Made by a program: the position numbers and the translations under genes
Notes under the pieces: generated by a model
Databases searched by the model: none
What the model was told of the DNA's origin: nothing
The model's input: only the letters and a program-made list of their open reading frames with translations
Source of the DNA: Leptospira terpstrae serovar Hualin str. LT 11-33 = ATCC 700639
Lineage (GTDB): Bacteria > Spirochaetota > Leptospiria > Leptospirales > Leptospiraceae
Length of the DNA stretch: 64,000 nucleotides
Assembly: GCF_000332495.1 (NCBI RefSeq)
Contig: NZ_AOGW02000023.1
Span: forward strand, 62,001 to 126,000
Reading direction: 5' to 3'
In this document: positions 8,392 through 16,474 of the stretch, one piece after another
Layout of the letters: every line of letters begins with the position of its first letter
Position numbering within the stretch: position 1 is the stretch's first letter

Positions 8392-9204
8392 TTAGCCAAG
8401 CCCTACATCAAGTGCCATCATTAGTACAAAGCCAAACATGGCACCAAGAGTTGACATCTCTGTTTCTTTGCCAGTATGAGATTCTGGGATCAACTCTTCT
8501 ACTACGACAAAGATCATGGCACCTGCGGCAAACGATAAAGCAAAGGGAAGTAAACTCTCCACATAAAAAACAAGAGCCGCACCGAGGAGACCGCCAATTG
8601 GTTCAACAAATCCAGAAAGTTGTCCATACCAAAAACTCTTCCGTGCGCTAAAACCTTCCCGTAACAAAGGAATGGAAACAGCAGCACCTTCGGGAATATT
8701 TTGGATACCAATTCCAAAAGCCACCACTGCTGCTGCCATAAGTGACTCATAAGTAAAACCGTCACCAAGCGCACCAAAGGCGACGCCCACTGCCAAACCT
8801 TCGGGAATGTTATGAAGAGTGATCGCAAGGACAAGTAACAAACTTCTTTGGAAGGAAGATTTCCCTCCTTCTAAATGATTTTCTTCCAAACCTACATGTA
8901 GGTGAGGAAGGAGTTTATGCAAAACATAGAGAGTGAGGCCACCAGACAAAAATCCAACACTAGAATGAAGCCATGCAGGATTGCCAGCTTGTTCAGAAAG
9001 TTCGATTGAAGGTAATAACAATGACCAAAAACTCGCAGCTATCATAATGCCAGATGCAAACCCAAGCATGGCGTTAAAGACGGGCCTAGGCACAGTGCGA
9101 AAGAAAAATACAAATCCTGCGCCAAAGGCAGTACAAAACCAAGTAAAACCTGTGGCAAGGAGAGCCAAAACCACAGGGTGCAAATGCATAAGAAAATCTA
9201 ACAT
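8392..9204 (-). CDS. ZIP family divalent metal transporter (ZupT-like)
   Basis: The 270-residue inner-membrane protein is a ZIP-family permease that imports zinc or a similar divalent cation. It has about eight hydrophobic segments and the two family signatures LHNIPEGLAVGVAFG and IQNIPEGAAV in the fourth and fifth membrane helices, where His, Asn and Glu form the metal path. A His-containing loop (LLPHLHVGLEENHLEGG) precedes them, as in other ZIP proteins. Its ATG abuts the stop codon of the secreted protein gene at 9205, so the two are probably co-transcribed. Metal specificity cannot be read from sequence. Confidence 0.93.
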   Translation of the reverse strand: MLDFLMHLHPVVLALLATGFTWFCTAFGAGFVFFFRTVPRPVFNAMLGFASGIMIAASFWSLLLPSIELSEQAGNPAWLHSSVGFLSGGLTLYVLHKLLPHLHVGLEENHLEGGKSSFQRSLLLVLAITLHNIPEGLAVGVAFGALGDGFTYESLMAAAVVAFGIGIQNIPEGAAVSIPLLREGFSARKSFWYGQLSGFVEPIGGLLGAALVFYVESLLPFALSFAAGAMIFVVVEELIPESHTGKETEMSTLGAMFGFVLMMALDVGLG

Positions 9205-9789
9205 TTATTTTGCTGGCATCATTCCAACAAAAAGAGAACTCATTTCTTTTGCCCGCCAAAGTCCATCTGAGTCTTTCTCCACTGAAACCGGTCGAAAACT
9301 GGAAGCCCCGCGAGTCGCCACAAAAAGTTTCAGTTTGCCAGTGGACTCATCTCCCGAATAAGGATTCGTATAAGTTTCAACCGTTAAGGGCAAACTCGCC
9401 TTGTACCCGTTCGCTGGTTCAGCCCCTTTCCAATAACCATTGGATAACATTTTGTATTTGTCTAGTTGGCCAAGTAGATATTTATCACTTCCACCTAAAT
9501 CCATTCCTTCCACAGCAGATGGTTTAGTAGACTTTTGTCTATTTTTGGAAATTACGGATAGGATCACCGCCTTGGTTCCCAAGTCTTGGTTTTTTCCATA
9601 GAGGGAAATCGCGAGCACAAGTAGAGCCGCTCCACCTTCCGGTGTGGTGGCAAGGTTCGTTTGTAGTGATTTAAATTCTTCTATCGTAGTGGGCTCGGAA
9701 GGAATGCTAACAGGATTTCTTCCTGTCAAGTTTTGTGCCACAAGTGATACGGAGAAACAGAGTAAAAACAAAGAGCTGATTGCTTTCAT
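9205..9789 (-). CDS. Conserved secreted hypothetical protein (DUF6935-like)
   Basis: The 194-residue product starts with a signal peptide (MKAISSLFLLCFSVSLVAQ) and is predicted to be periplasmic. I chose the ATG at 9789 because it gives this signal; the frame continues upstream to 10020 but that part overlaps a divergent gene and lacks coding character. The mature part includes TPEGGAALLVLAISLYGKN and a C-terminal region FRPVSVEKDSDGLWRAKEMSSLFVG that looks like a compact beta domain. It resembles a family of unknown function found in Leptospira (recalled as DUF6935, not verified). It abuts the ZIP transporter gene. Confidence 0.75.
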   Translation of the reverse strand: MKAISSLFLLCFSVSLVAQNLTGRNPVSIPSEPTTIEEFKSLQTNLATTPEGGAALLVLAISLYGKNQDLGTKAVILSVISKNRQKSTKPSAVEGMDLGGSDKYLLGQLDKYKMLSNGYWKGAEPANGYKASLPLTVETYTNPYSGDESTGKLKLFVATRGASSFRPVSVEKDSDGLWRAKEMSSLFVGMMPAK

Positions 9790-9880
9790 GGGCGAGAATT
9801 CTAGAATCATTCCGATTCGTTTCAATCCTTTTTCTTCATTTTTTTCTTTACCAAATGAAGAGAGTAAGTAAACTTTTTGT

Positions 9881-10270
9881 ATGAAAAAAATATTTCTCAT
9901 TTCACTCTTTTTTCTTCCTTTACTTATCACCTCACAGACATTAAAGGACGCAAAAGAATTCCAAGCTCTTTCTAAAAAAATGTGTGCAAAAACTTCTGAG
10001 TGTATGAAAGAAAAACTCAAAGATCTTCCTGCAGACCAAAGAAAGATGGTAGAGTCTCAATTTGTCAATGGCAATGTCTGTGAATCCCGTTACAAAAATT
10101 ACTTAGTAGAAGGCCAAAAACCGGCAAATGACAAACCTACAAAAAAACTCACCAAACAAGATTTGGAAGACATGAAAAAATGTGCCAAAGAAATGGCGGC
10201 CTTCTCTTGTGCTGATTTAGAAGACGGTAAAGTTCCTGAGTCTTGTGAAAAATTCCAAGAAGAAGATTAA
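9881..10270 (+). CDS. Small secreted Cys-containing protein, 129 aa
   Basis: The protein has a clear signal peptide (KKIFLISLFFLPLLITSQ) and a charged, helical mature part with six Cys (KKMCAKTSECMKEK, GNVCESRY, MKKCAKEMAAFSCADLE, PESCEKF), so it is probably a disulphide-stabilised periplasmic protein. It is transcribed divergently from the secreted protein gene at 9789. I do not recognise a named domain. The start codon at 9881 is the only one that gives the signal peptide. Confidence 0.75.
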   Translation: MKKIFLISLFFLPLLITSQTLKDAKEFQALSKKMCAKTSECMKEKLKDLPADQRKMVESQFVNGNVCESRYKNYLVEGQKPANDKPTKKLTKQDLEDMKKCAKEMAAFSCADLEDGKVPESCEKFQEED

Positions 10271-10276
10271 ACTGAA

Positions 10277-11248
10277 CTAAACTTCCATCCAATACGGGCT
10301 AATTTCACCTAGCCCGTGTTTCTCAGATAGTTTCAAAAGTAACCGATCCATTCCAATCGAAATCCCGGCACATTCTGGAAATCCATTTTCCAAACACTGA
10401 AGAAAGTTTTCATCCATCGCAAAAACTTCCTTTCCTAATTTCGCTCGCAATTCCTGTTCTTCTTTAAATCGTTTCCTTTGTTCTTTTGCATCAGTTAGTT
10501 CATAAAAGGCATTGGCAAGTTCCAAACCGTCCCAATATATTTCAAATCGTTTGGCCACTCCATCCACTACCCGGGCCAAGGCAGCACATTCCGGGGGATA
10601 GTCGTATAAAAAAACAATTCCTTCACCTAACTTCGGCTCAACTAAATTCAAAAAGACTAAAAAGAAAAGGTCTTCATATTGCCAATTCGTAAGTTCTGTT
10701 AAACTAGATGTAGATAGTTTATGTTTTTCTATCGTCTCAAACAAATCGTCGCGGGAAAATCCATGCCCAACATTTTTGACAAAGGCCTCTTCCACAGAAA
10801 GATGGCGAATCCAATCTGGAGTGGCTGCCTTTTTTTGTACTTCCTCTTTTCCAAAAGAATGAATCAATTCTCGTAAAAACGTTTCTATATAGTGACGTAA
10901 CGAATTATCATTCATCCCTTTCGCATAAAGTTCTAACATTAAAAACTCTTTGGAATGGAACTCACTACCCATCTCTCCCGAGCGGAAAGTATGAGCTAAT
11001 TCAAAGATACGAGTCATTCCTTTTGCCATCATCTGTTTCAAACTGTATTCAGGCGAAGTGATGAGGTATCCTTTTTCCTTCCCATTAGGAGAGCGCACTT
11101 CAAAAGGATCCAAATATGGTTCCATCCCCACAATTGGTTTTAAGGTTGGTGTATCTACTTCCAAAAATCCATCCCGCCATAAAATTTCACGAACCTTTCG
11201 GATGACTTTGGAACGAAAAATGAGTGTATCTTTTGAGAGTGAGACCAT
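10277..11248 (-). CDS. epmA: EF-P beta-lysine ligase EpmA (GenX/PoxA)
   Basis: The 323-residue protein is a free-standing class II lysyl-tRNA-synthetase-like catalytic domain without an anticodon-binding domain, as in EpmA, which attaches beta-lysine to elongation factor P. Motif 2 (FELAHTFRSGEMGSEFHSKEFLMLE) and motif 3 (ECAGISIGMDRLLLKL) are intact, and the length matches the family. The ribosome site GGAGG lies just upstream of the ATG at 11248. No EpmB or EF-P gene is in view. It is divergent from the STAS-like gene at 11261 with only 12 bases between start codons, so its promoter must lie inside that gene. Confidence 0.92.
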   Translation of the reverse strand: MVSLSKDTLIFRSKVIRKVREILWRDGFLEVDTPTLKPIVGMEPYLDPFEVRSPNGKEKGYLITSPEYSLKQMMAKGMTRIFELAHTFRSGEMGSEFHSKEFLMLELYAKGMNDNSLRHYIETFLRELIHSFGKEEVQKKAATPDWIRHLSVEEAFVKNVGHGFSRDDLFETIEKHKLSTSSLTELTNWQYEDLFFLVFLNLVEPKLGEGIVFLYDYPPECAALARVVDGVAKRFEIYWDGLELANAFYELTDAKEQRKRFKEEQELRAKLGKEVFAMDENFLQCLENGFPECAGISIGMDRLLLKLSEKHGLGEISPYWMEV

Positions 11249-11260
11249 ACATTACCTCCA

Positions 11261-11620
11261 ATGGCAAAAAAAACTAAATACCTGACTGTGCGCGAAGTTC
11301 AGAATGCGTATGAAATTGTCATTTCGTCCAAAACTGTTCATAACGAACTGGAAGAAGAAATGGATTCTGTGATGCATATGTTGTTCTTCCAAACAAGATC
11401 CCATATTCAAATGGATCTTTCTAACCTTCCTTACCTACCAATCACACTCCTTACCAAACTCTTAAACATGGCACGTGACCTAAGATTGAAAAAACGAGTC
11501 CTTGTCCTATTGGGTTTACCTATCTCTAGTTATATGTATTTAAAACGATTTGGACTCATTCGACTGGTTTTCCCAAGTCCAGCAATTCTTAGGGAGTCTC
11601 ATCGAGATTCCAGGGGATAA
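11261..11620 (+). CDS. STAS-like (anti-sigma-antagonist fold) conserved hypothetical protein
   Basis: The 119-residue cytosolic protein has the alternating strand/helix pattern of a STAS domain: IQMDLSNLPYLPITLLTKLL resembles the strand plus helix around the regulatory Ser of SpoIIAA-like proteins, and VLVLLGLPISSYMYLKRFGL matches the next strand-helix. The canonical D-S-S/T-G phosphorylation motif is not obvious, since PYLPIT stands at that place, so it may be a non-phosphorylatable relative. The identification is by pattern only. It overlaps the DUF4279 gene convergently by 32 bases. Confidence 0.55.
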   Translation: MAKKTKYLTVREVQNAYEIVISSKTVHNELEEEMDSVMHMLFFQTRSHIQMDLSNLPYLPITLLTKLLNMARDLRLKKRVLVLLGLPISSYMYLKRFGLIRLVFPSPAILRESHRDSRG

Positions 11621-12005
11621 TTTCCAAATTCACACCCATCTCACCTAACAAAAGCATAGTTCTTTTGTCGAGGACCACCCCTTTTGTGAACTCGGATGCA
11701 AACTCCACCGAAGCATAAATGGTAGATTCATAACTTTCCGTAAATTCTTTTAAGTCTTTACGAACAGGTGCTAAGGTTTTAAGCAGATCCCAAATATGAT
11801 CGAGTAACGGGAATTCCGGTCCAAGCTTTGAATTGAGCTGCCAATGACTCGGAATTGTCATATTTTCGATGTCTTTTACATCCGCACCGTGATAATAGTC
11901 CGGTTGGATGCCTAGTTTTTCCGTCACTTCCAAAGGCCTGAGCCTAGGTCCTGTGATGGCGAACATCGCCCACGATTTTGCTTCTCTTTGTGTTCCCGAT
12001 TCCAT
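11589..12005 (-). CDS. DUF4279 domain-containing protein
   Basis: The 138-residue protein matches the DUF4279 pattern: an N-terminal AMFAITGPRLRPLEVTEKLGIQPDYYHGAD segment, then SHWQLNSKLG, a helical middle, and a closing strand VNLEIIPWN. The family has no established function; members are small cytosolic proteins. It is divergent from the response regulator at 12064 and convergent with the STAS-like gene. Nothing in the sequence indicates its role. Confidence 0.75.
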   Translation of the reverse strand: MESGTQREAKSWAMFAITGPRLRPLEVTEKLGIQPDYYHGADVKDIENMTIPSHWQLNSKLGPEFPLLDHIWDLLKTLAPVRKDLKEFTESYESTIYASVEFASEFTKGVVLDKRTMLLLGEMGVNLEIIPWNLDETP

Positions 12006-12063
12006 TTTTTACTTTTTTTTTCTACTACAAGAACCAAATTGAGAAAGAACTCAAGGGAAAAAC

Positions 12064-12789
12064 ATGAAAAATATTTTGGTAATTGAGGACGATCCGGATA
12101 TCGGCAACCTAATCCGGAAATCTCTCGATTCTGCTCACTACACAACCTCCGTCTTTGAAAACGGCGAAGAAGGTTTGAAATTTTACAAGTCCAATCATCC
12201 TGATTTAGTGATTCTGGATCTCTCTCTACCGGACATTGATGGTATGGAAATTTGCCGTAGCATCCGAAAGGCCGACGAAAGTACGCCGATTTTTATCCTT
12301 TCCGCAAGGACAGAAGAAATCGACCGCATCATGGGACTTGAGTTAGGTGCTGATGATTACATCACAAAACCTTTTTCGGTGCGCGAATTAAAAACCCGTG
12401 TGGATGTTTTCTTTCGTCGTTGGGATAAAAAAATTGGGATCAAACCCAATGTGGGCCAAGCCGGAGAAATCATTCGTGGTGCTCTGAAAATTGATTCCAT
12501 TAGACGCAGAGTCACTCTCAACGAAAACATTATCAATATTTCTAGAAAGGAATTTGACATTTTACAACTGCTAGCTGGTTCTCCGGGCAAAGTTTTTTCT
12601 CGCGAAATGATTTTGGAATCGGTTTGGGGTGTGGAATGGGATGGTTTTGAAAGGATGATCGACAGTCATATCAAACGAATTCGTTCCAAACTGGAAAAAA
12701 ACTCCGCACAACCAGAATGGATCGAAACCATTTGGGGAATCGGATACCGTTTCACTGATAACTTTGAAAACATAGTGGTTCCTGACTAA
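12064..12789 (+). CDS. OmpR/PhoB family response regulator
   Basis: The 241-residue protein has an N-terminal receiver domain with acidic pair D9/D10, phospho-acceptor D52 in [12 protein letters not shown] and K102 in YITKPF, followed by a C-terminal winged-helix DNA-binding domain ([35 protein letters not shown]). It is a typical two-component transcription factor. No histidine kinase gene is adjacent, so it is an orphan here. AAGGGA precedes the ATG. The genes just downstream encode small membrane-stress-type proteins (YqjD-like and holin-X-like) and could share the transcript, with a 9-base gap. Confidence 0.93.
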   Translation: MKNILVIEDDPDIGNLIRKSLDSAHYTTSVFENGEEGLKFYKSNHPDLVILDLSLPDIDGMEICRSIRKADESTPIFILSARTEEIDRIMGLELGADDYITKPFSVRELKTRVDVFFRRWDKKIGIKPNVGQAGEIIRGALKIDSIRRRVTLNENIINISRKEFDILQLLAGSPGKVFSREMILESVWGVEWDGFERMIDSHIKRIRSKLEKNSAQPEWIETIWGIGYRFTDNFENIVVPD

Positions 12790-12798
12790 CAAACCTTT

Positions 12799-13083
12799 AT
12801 GGAAGAAGTAAAAAAAGACAAGTCCCTCATCGACGAAATTAAGTTGTATGAGAAAAAAGCCAAAGAAATTGAACAACGAGCCAAGGAGAAGTATATGGAA
12901 CAAGTAAGTGACATCAAACAAAAGTTAGGTAAAGCCAGTGAAGAGGCTTCCATCAAAGCTAAAGAAGTGATTGATACTGTGGGAACTTATGTAAAAGACA
13001 ATCCACAAAAAGCCGCAGTCATTGGATTTAGCGTAGGACTTGGACTCGGTCTTGCTCTTGGTTGGTTCTTTAAGAAAAAATAA
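12799..13083 (+). CDS. YqjD/ElaB-like (DUF883) membrane-anchored protein
   Basis: The 94-residue protein is highly charged and helical (Glu/Lys-rich coiled-coil-like region to about residue 65) and ends with a single glycine-zipper membrane anchor (GFSVGLGLGLALGWFFKKK). This is the layout of the YqjD/ElaB/DUF883 family, which in enterobacteria are tail-anchored ribosome-associated inner-membrane proteins induced in stationary phase. Role here is inferred from the family. It follows the response regulator by 9 bases and abuts the next gene. Confidence 0.8.
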   Translation: MEEVKKDKSLIDEIKLYEKKAKEIEQRAKEKYMEQVSDIKQKLGKASEEASIKAKEVIDTVGTYVKDNPQKAAVIGFSVGLGLGLALGWFFKKK

Positions 13084-13419
13084 TTGGAACATAAAGAATC
13101 AAAACAACGTAAAAAAGGCGGAATCAAAGCCGCCTTCGAAGACTTAGTCGTAAAAGTTGCTTCTTACGTAGAAGTAATGACGATTTATATCCAAAAGAAC
13201 CTCCAAGTTTACATTAAAAATTTGGTTCTCTCTTCCGTCTGGGTTTTCACTTCTATATTTCTTATCTTTTTAGGACTCATCTACATTTCTTATGGGGTGT
13301 ATTTAAGTTTGCAAAAATTTCTCGCCGCAGGTGACCCCATTCTTGCTAGTTTCGCAACCGGATTTGGATTTTTACTTTTTGCCATTTTATTTTTATCATT
13401 GGTTCTTCGTAAAAAATAA
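13084..13419 (+). CDS. Phage-holin-X-like small membrane protein
   Basis: The 111-residue protein has a basic N-terminus, a helical segment, and two hydrophobic membrane spans (LVLSSVWVFTSIFLIFLGLIY and LASFATGFGFLLFAILFLSLVL) with a final RKK. The topology matches the family annotated as putative holin-X, commonly found beside YqjD/DUF883 genes as here. The start is a TTG directly after the previous stop codon, so translation is probably coupled. Despite the family name nothing suggests a phage. Confidence 0.75.
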   Translation: MEHKESKQRKKGGIKAAFEDLVVKVASYVEVMTIYIQKNLQVYIKNLVLSSVWVFTSIFLIFLGLIYISYGVYLSLQKFLAAGDPILASFATGFGFLLFAILFLSLVLRKK

Positions 13420-13423
13420 TCCC

Positions 13424-13669
13424 ATGCGATTCAATCCCCTAACAGACCATGAACGGTATTTAGACAAAGATCCGAAGGACATGTCACTCACAGAACTTCG
13501 GATGTTATTAAAAATCAAAAGGATGGACCTCCAACTTGGTTGGAACGAGTTTGAAGGCAAAATCAAATTCTGGCAACGAGTGGTAAGATCCGTTCGCGAG
13601 TCGGGAATGGTAGACCAAGTGAAAGAAGGAATCCAAACCTACTTACAAAATAAATCTCCAAAAGAATAG
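13424..13669 (+). CDS. Small hypothetical protein of the YqjD/holin-like cluster
   Basis: This 81-residue basic, helical protein (FNPLTDHERYLDKDP, MSLTELRMLLKIKRMDLQ, IKFWQRVVRSVRESG) has no membrane span. I chose the ATG at 13424, four bases after the preceding stop, rather than the longer frame from 13331 that overlaps the upstream gene. I recognise no domain. Its position suggests it works with the two small membrane proteins before it. Confidence 0.7.
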   Translation: MRFNPLTDHERYLDKDPKDMSLTELRMLLKIKRMDLQLGWNEFEGKIKFWQRVVRSVRESGMVDQVKEGIQTYLQNKSPKE

Positions 13670-13794
13670 GACCCTATCTAAAGAAAGTTACCCATTCGCT
13701 TTTTTCATTTGCCGTGAGCGCCTCGAATCCTTTTCCCCATCAATAATCTCTACAAGAACCGACCGGGCGTACTCCGGGGTCCGCATTCGCTCCC

Positions 13795-13811
13795 GTCTGC
13801 CCATGGCAGAC
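13795..13811. repeat. GC-rich hairpin in the intergenic region before the ArsR operon
   Basis: GTCTGCC and GGCAGAC form a perfect 7-bp stem around a CAT loop, followed by CATGCCCTCCGTGTGCCCTGG. The whole 13,700-13,860 stretch is markedly more GC-rich than its surroundings and holds no convincing gene. The CATGCCCTCC block recurs at 52,133 in another intergenic region. Confidence 0.55.
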
Positions 13812-13864
13812 CATGCCCTCCGTGTGCCCTGGCGATGCGTCCCCCACCAATCAAAAATGTGTTG

Positions 13865-13901
13865 CCAAATGACTACATATTTTTGATTAGTCAAATGACT
13901 A
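13865..13901 (+). promoter_or_regulatory. Probable ArsR-family operator upstream of the ArsR operon
   Basis: TAGTCA and TGACTA flank a two-base centre at 13888-13901, and a direct copy of CAAATGACTACA sits at 13866-13877. The palindrome ends four bases before the ATG of the ArsR gene, an ideal place for autorepression. No Shine-Dalgarno sequence fits between, so the mRNA may be almost leaderless. Confidence 0.6.
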
Positions 13902-13905
13902 CACA

Positions 13906-14229
13906 ATGGATTTAAGAAGAGACGTATTCCAAGCTATTGCCGATCCCACAAGAAGAGCCATCCTCCTCCTAGTGGCCACCCAATCTATGACTGCGGGAAC
14001 CATCGCTTCCCACTTTGACACCAAACGTCCCACTGTTTCCAAACATTTACAAATCTTAACAGAATGTGAATTGCTGGCAAAGGAACCGAATGGTCGGGAG
14101 ATTTATTACCACTTGAATCCAAACAAAATGAAAGAGATCGCTAATTTCATCGAACCCTTCCAAAAACTTTGGGATGACAGGTTTAACAAATTAGAATCAG
14201 TAATGAAGAACTATAAGGCCAAAGGATAA
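13906..14229 (+). CDS. ArsR family transcriptional regulator
   Basis: The 107-residue winged-helix protein has [27 protein letters not shown] followed by the recognition helix [13 protein letters not shown] and the wing [13 protein letters not shown]. It lacks the ELCVCDL metal-binding loop of arsenic and zinc sensors, so it probably does not sense a metal directly. It is first in a four-gene operon with an SRPBCC protein, a DUF1801/YdeI-like protein and a DoxX-like protein, a common bacterial arrangement. It probably represses its own operon through the palindrome just upstream. Confidence 0.92.
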   Translation: MDLRRDVFQAIADPTRRAILLLVATQSMTAGTIASHFDTKRPTVSKHLQILTECELLAKEPNGREIYYHLNPNKMKEIANFIEPFQKLWDDRFNKLESVMKNYKAKG

Positions 14230-14235
14230 AAAATC

Positions 14236-14712
14236 ATGGAATTAAAAACAAAAATAATCGCAATGGACGGCAAACAAGAGTTAACGATTGAGCGCGAGTT
14301 TGATTTACCCGCTTCCTTAGTTTATAAAGCCCATACAGAACCAGACCTCATCGAAGAATGGATGGGAAACAAAGTATTAAAGTTTGAAGCAAAAAATCAT
14401 GGAGGTTGGATCTTTGAAACCAAAAATCCAGATGGTGTTGTACTTTTTCGGGCAAATGGGGTTCTCCATGATATCGTACCAAACGAACGGTTTACAAGAA
14501 CCTTTGAGATGGAAAACACAGGATTTGCCACCCAACTTGAGTTTTTTGAATTTCAAACAATTTCAGAAAACAAATCAAAACTCATTATGCATATTATTTA
14601 TAAATCTGTAGAACAAAGAGACAAAATTCTAAAGATGCCATTTGCACAAGGGATCAATATGGCTCACAACAAACTGGAACAAGTAACAATAGAAAAGACT
14701 AAAAACAAATAA
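14236..14712 (+). CDS. SRPBCC (AHSA1-like) domain protein
   Basis: The 158-residue protein is an SRPBCC/START-like hydrophobic-pocket protein of the Aha1 C-terminal-like family. The opening REFDLPASLVYKAHTEPDLIEEWMG is characteristic, and the chain closes with the family's long C-terminal helix (MAHNKLEQV). Such proteins follow ArsR regulators very often and presumably bind a small hydrophobic ligand; no substrate is known. It starts 6 bases after the ArsR stop codon. Confidence 0.88.
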   Translation: MELKTKIIAMDGKQELTIEREFDLPASLVYKAHTEPDLIEEWMGNKVLKFEAKNHGGWIFETKNPDGVVLFRANGVLHDIVPNERFTRTFEMENTGFATQLEFFEFQTISENKSKLIMHIIYKSVEQRDKILKMPFAQGINMAHNKLEQVTIEKTKNK

Positions 14713-14729
14713 ACTTCAAGGGAATTCAA

Positions 14730-15332
14730 ATGGATGGGAAACAAAAAAAATCGAAACCAAAATCTGCTGATTCATTTTTTAAAGAAACAAAAGCCTGGAA
14801 AAAAGAATTTGAGATTTTGCGTTCTCTTACATCGGAACTCAAACTAGAAGAAGAAATCAAATGGGGACAACCTTGTTATACTTACAATGGACAGAATGTA
14901 TTTTTAATCCATGGTTTCAAAGAATATTGCGCTGTACTATTTTTTAAAGGGGCCTTACTCAAAGACCCAAAAAAAATTCTTATCCAACAAACACAAAACG
15001 TACAATCGGCAAGACAAATCCGATTCCAAAGTGCATCTGAAATCATAAAATTAAAATCTACTTTGAAAGCCTATATCAAAGAAGCCATTGAGTTAGAACT
15101 ATCTGGTAAAAAAGTAGAAAAAAAACCAACGGCTGCTTTTGAAGTTCCAGATGAGTTTAAAAAAAGACTAGTGACCAATCCCAAGTTAAAAACAGCATTT
15201 GAGTCTTTAACCCCTGGTAGGCAACGAGCCTACTTACTCTATTTTGCTTCCGCGAAAAGACCACAAACAAGAGAAGAAAGAATCGATAAACACCAGAGCC
15301 GAATTTTAAACGGCAAAGGTTTGGATGATTAA
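14730..15332 (+). CDS. YdeI/OmpD-associated family protein with DUF1801-like domain
   Basis: The 200-residue protein has an N-terminal DUF1801-like domain (EEIKWGQPCYTYNGQNVFLIHGFKEYCAVLFFKGALLKD) and a C-terminal OmdA/YdeI-type helical segment (VPDEFKKRLVTNPKLKTAFESLTPGRQRAYLLYFASAKRPQTREERI). This double architecture is standard for the YdeI family, whose biochemical role is undefined. It lies 17 bases downstream of the SRPBCC gene and belongs to the ArsR operon. Confidence 0.87.
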   Translation: MDGKQKKSKPKSADSFFKETKAWKKEFEILRSLTSELKLEEEIKWGQPCYTYNGQNVFLIHGFKEYCAVLFFKGALLKDPKKILIQQTQNVQSARQIRFQSASEIIKLKSTLKAYIKEAIELELSGKKVEKKPTAAFEVPDEFKKRLVTNPKLKTAFESLTPGRQRAYLLYFASAKRPQTREERIDKHQSRILNGKGLDD

Positions 15333-15349
15333 AAAATTAGGAGAGATTT

Positions 15350-15721
15350 ATGTCAGAGAAAACAAAAAAAATAGCTTATTGGTTCTTTACCCTTTGGTTG
15401 TCCTTGGGTATGGTATCGACAGCGATAGTACAACTTATGAAACTTCCCGAAGAAGTAGAAAAGATCAACCAATTGGGTTATCCTACCTATTTTCTAACAC
15501 TTCTTGGGATTTGGAAACTACTGGGTGTGGTAGCCGTTCTTTCACCAAAGTATCTATTACTGAAAGAATGGGCATATGCTGGATTTTTCTTTGCGATGTC
15601 TGGAGCAGCATTTTCGCATATTGTTTCTCGACATGCATTGGGAGAAATTTTTCCATCCCTACTTCTATTGGCCCTGACTGTGATTTCTTGGTACTTACGT
15701 CCCGCTAATCGAAGAATCTAA
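15350..15721 (+). CDS. DoxX family membrane protein
   Basis: The 123-residue protein has four hydrophobic spans and the DoxX-like sequence YWFFTLWLSLGMVSTAIVQLM, YPTYFLTLLGIWKLLGVVAVL and GAAFSHIV. DoxX-like proteins are small inner-membrane quinone- or redox-associated proteins. GGAGAG precedes the ATG. It is the last gene of the ArsR operon and overlaps the pnuC gene tail to tail by 27 bases. Confidence 0.88.
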   Translation: MSEKTKKIAYWFFTLWLSLGMVSTAIVQLMKLPEEVEKINQLGYPTYFLTLLGIWKLLGVVAVLSPKYLLLKEWAYAGFFFAMSGAAFSHIVSRHALGEIFPSLLLLALTVISWYLRPANRRI

Positions 15722-16375
15722 CAAATTAGATTTATATTCCTGATACCAATGGTAACAACCGTAGAATGCTATGAGTAAAAACACAATGTATTCTGCGGTG
15801 ACAAAGGGAATCGCTTTCAAAGCGTATAAAACAATACAGACTATATCCACAAACACCCAGAGAAACCAAGATTCCAATTTTCTTTGCGCGAGTAGTAAAT
15901 TAGCAAAGATACTTGCTACCGTGGTAAAGGCGTCCCAATAGAGGAAGGCAGGCGGTTTTGTAAATATATTTGGGAACCAAATGGGGAAGTGACTGGTTAC
16001 TTGCCCTAAAAGTAAAGTTCCAAGAAAAATAGAAAATAGAAGTAAGGTATTCTTTCTTTTGCCTAGAGATTGAATTTTTATAAAGGCACCTGTTCTTTTG
16101 CGCCAAACCCACCATCCATAGACACTGGATCCAAAAAAGTAAATTTGTAGTAACATATCCGAATACAATTGGACCTGAAAGAACAAAAAGAAAAAGCAAA
16201 TCGAATTAAAAATACCAATGGGCCAAGTGAGAATATGATTTCGTGAGGCAAGATATACGCAGATGAGCCCGGATGTAGTTCCTAAAAATTCAAGTAAGGA
16301 CAATGGATACCCGAAACAAACTAAGAAAGTAAAGTCCAAGGCAAAGAATTGTTTTAGGGAAATGATTTCTGTCAT
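15695..16375 (-). CDS. pnuC: Nicotinamide riboside transporter PnuC
   Basis: The 226-residue inner-membrane protein has about seven spans and matches the PnuC family, which imports nicotinamide riboside for NAD synthesis. Typical features are SGLICVYLASRNHILTWPIGI, QIYFFGSSVYGWWVW and the C-terminal WVFVDIVCIVLYALKAIPF with the aromatic ligand-binding positions. The ATG at 16375 is preferred over a TTG at 16384. It appears monocistronic. Confidence 0.88.
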   Translation of the reverse strand: MTEIISLKQFFALDFTFLVCFGYPLSLLEFLGTTSGLICVYLASRNHILTWPIGIFNSICFFFLFFQVQLYSDMLLQIYFFGSSVYGWWVWRKRTGAFIKIQSLGKRKNTLLLFSIFLGTLLLGQVTSHFPIWFPNIFTKPPAFLYWDAFTTVASIFANLLLAQRKLESWFLWVFVDIVCIVLYALKAIPFVTAEYIVFLLIAFYGCYHWYQEYKSNLLDSSISGT

Positions 16376-16474
16376 TATATCCAAGTTGAATTTGTTACTA
16401 AAAAGTCTGCTTTGAATCTAATTGTTTTTCTTTTGTGACCCCAAAACTCAATCTGTCTTGTTTTTTCAGATCAA

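Noticed and set aside
13688..13906. 72-codon minus-strand frame in the GC-rich intergenic block
   Set aside because: It covers a hairpin and the ArsR operator and resembles translated repeat DNA rather than a gene.
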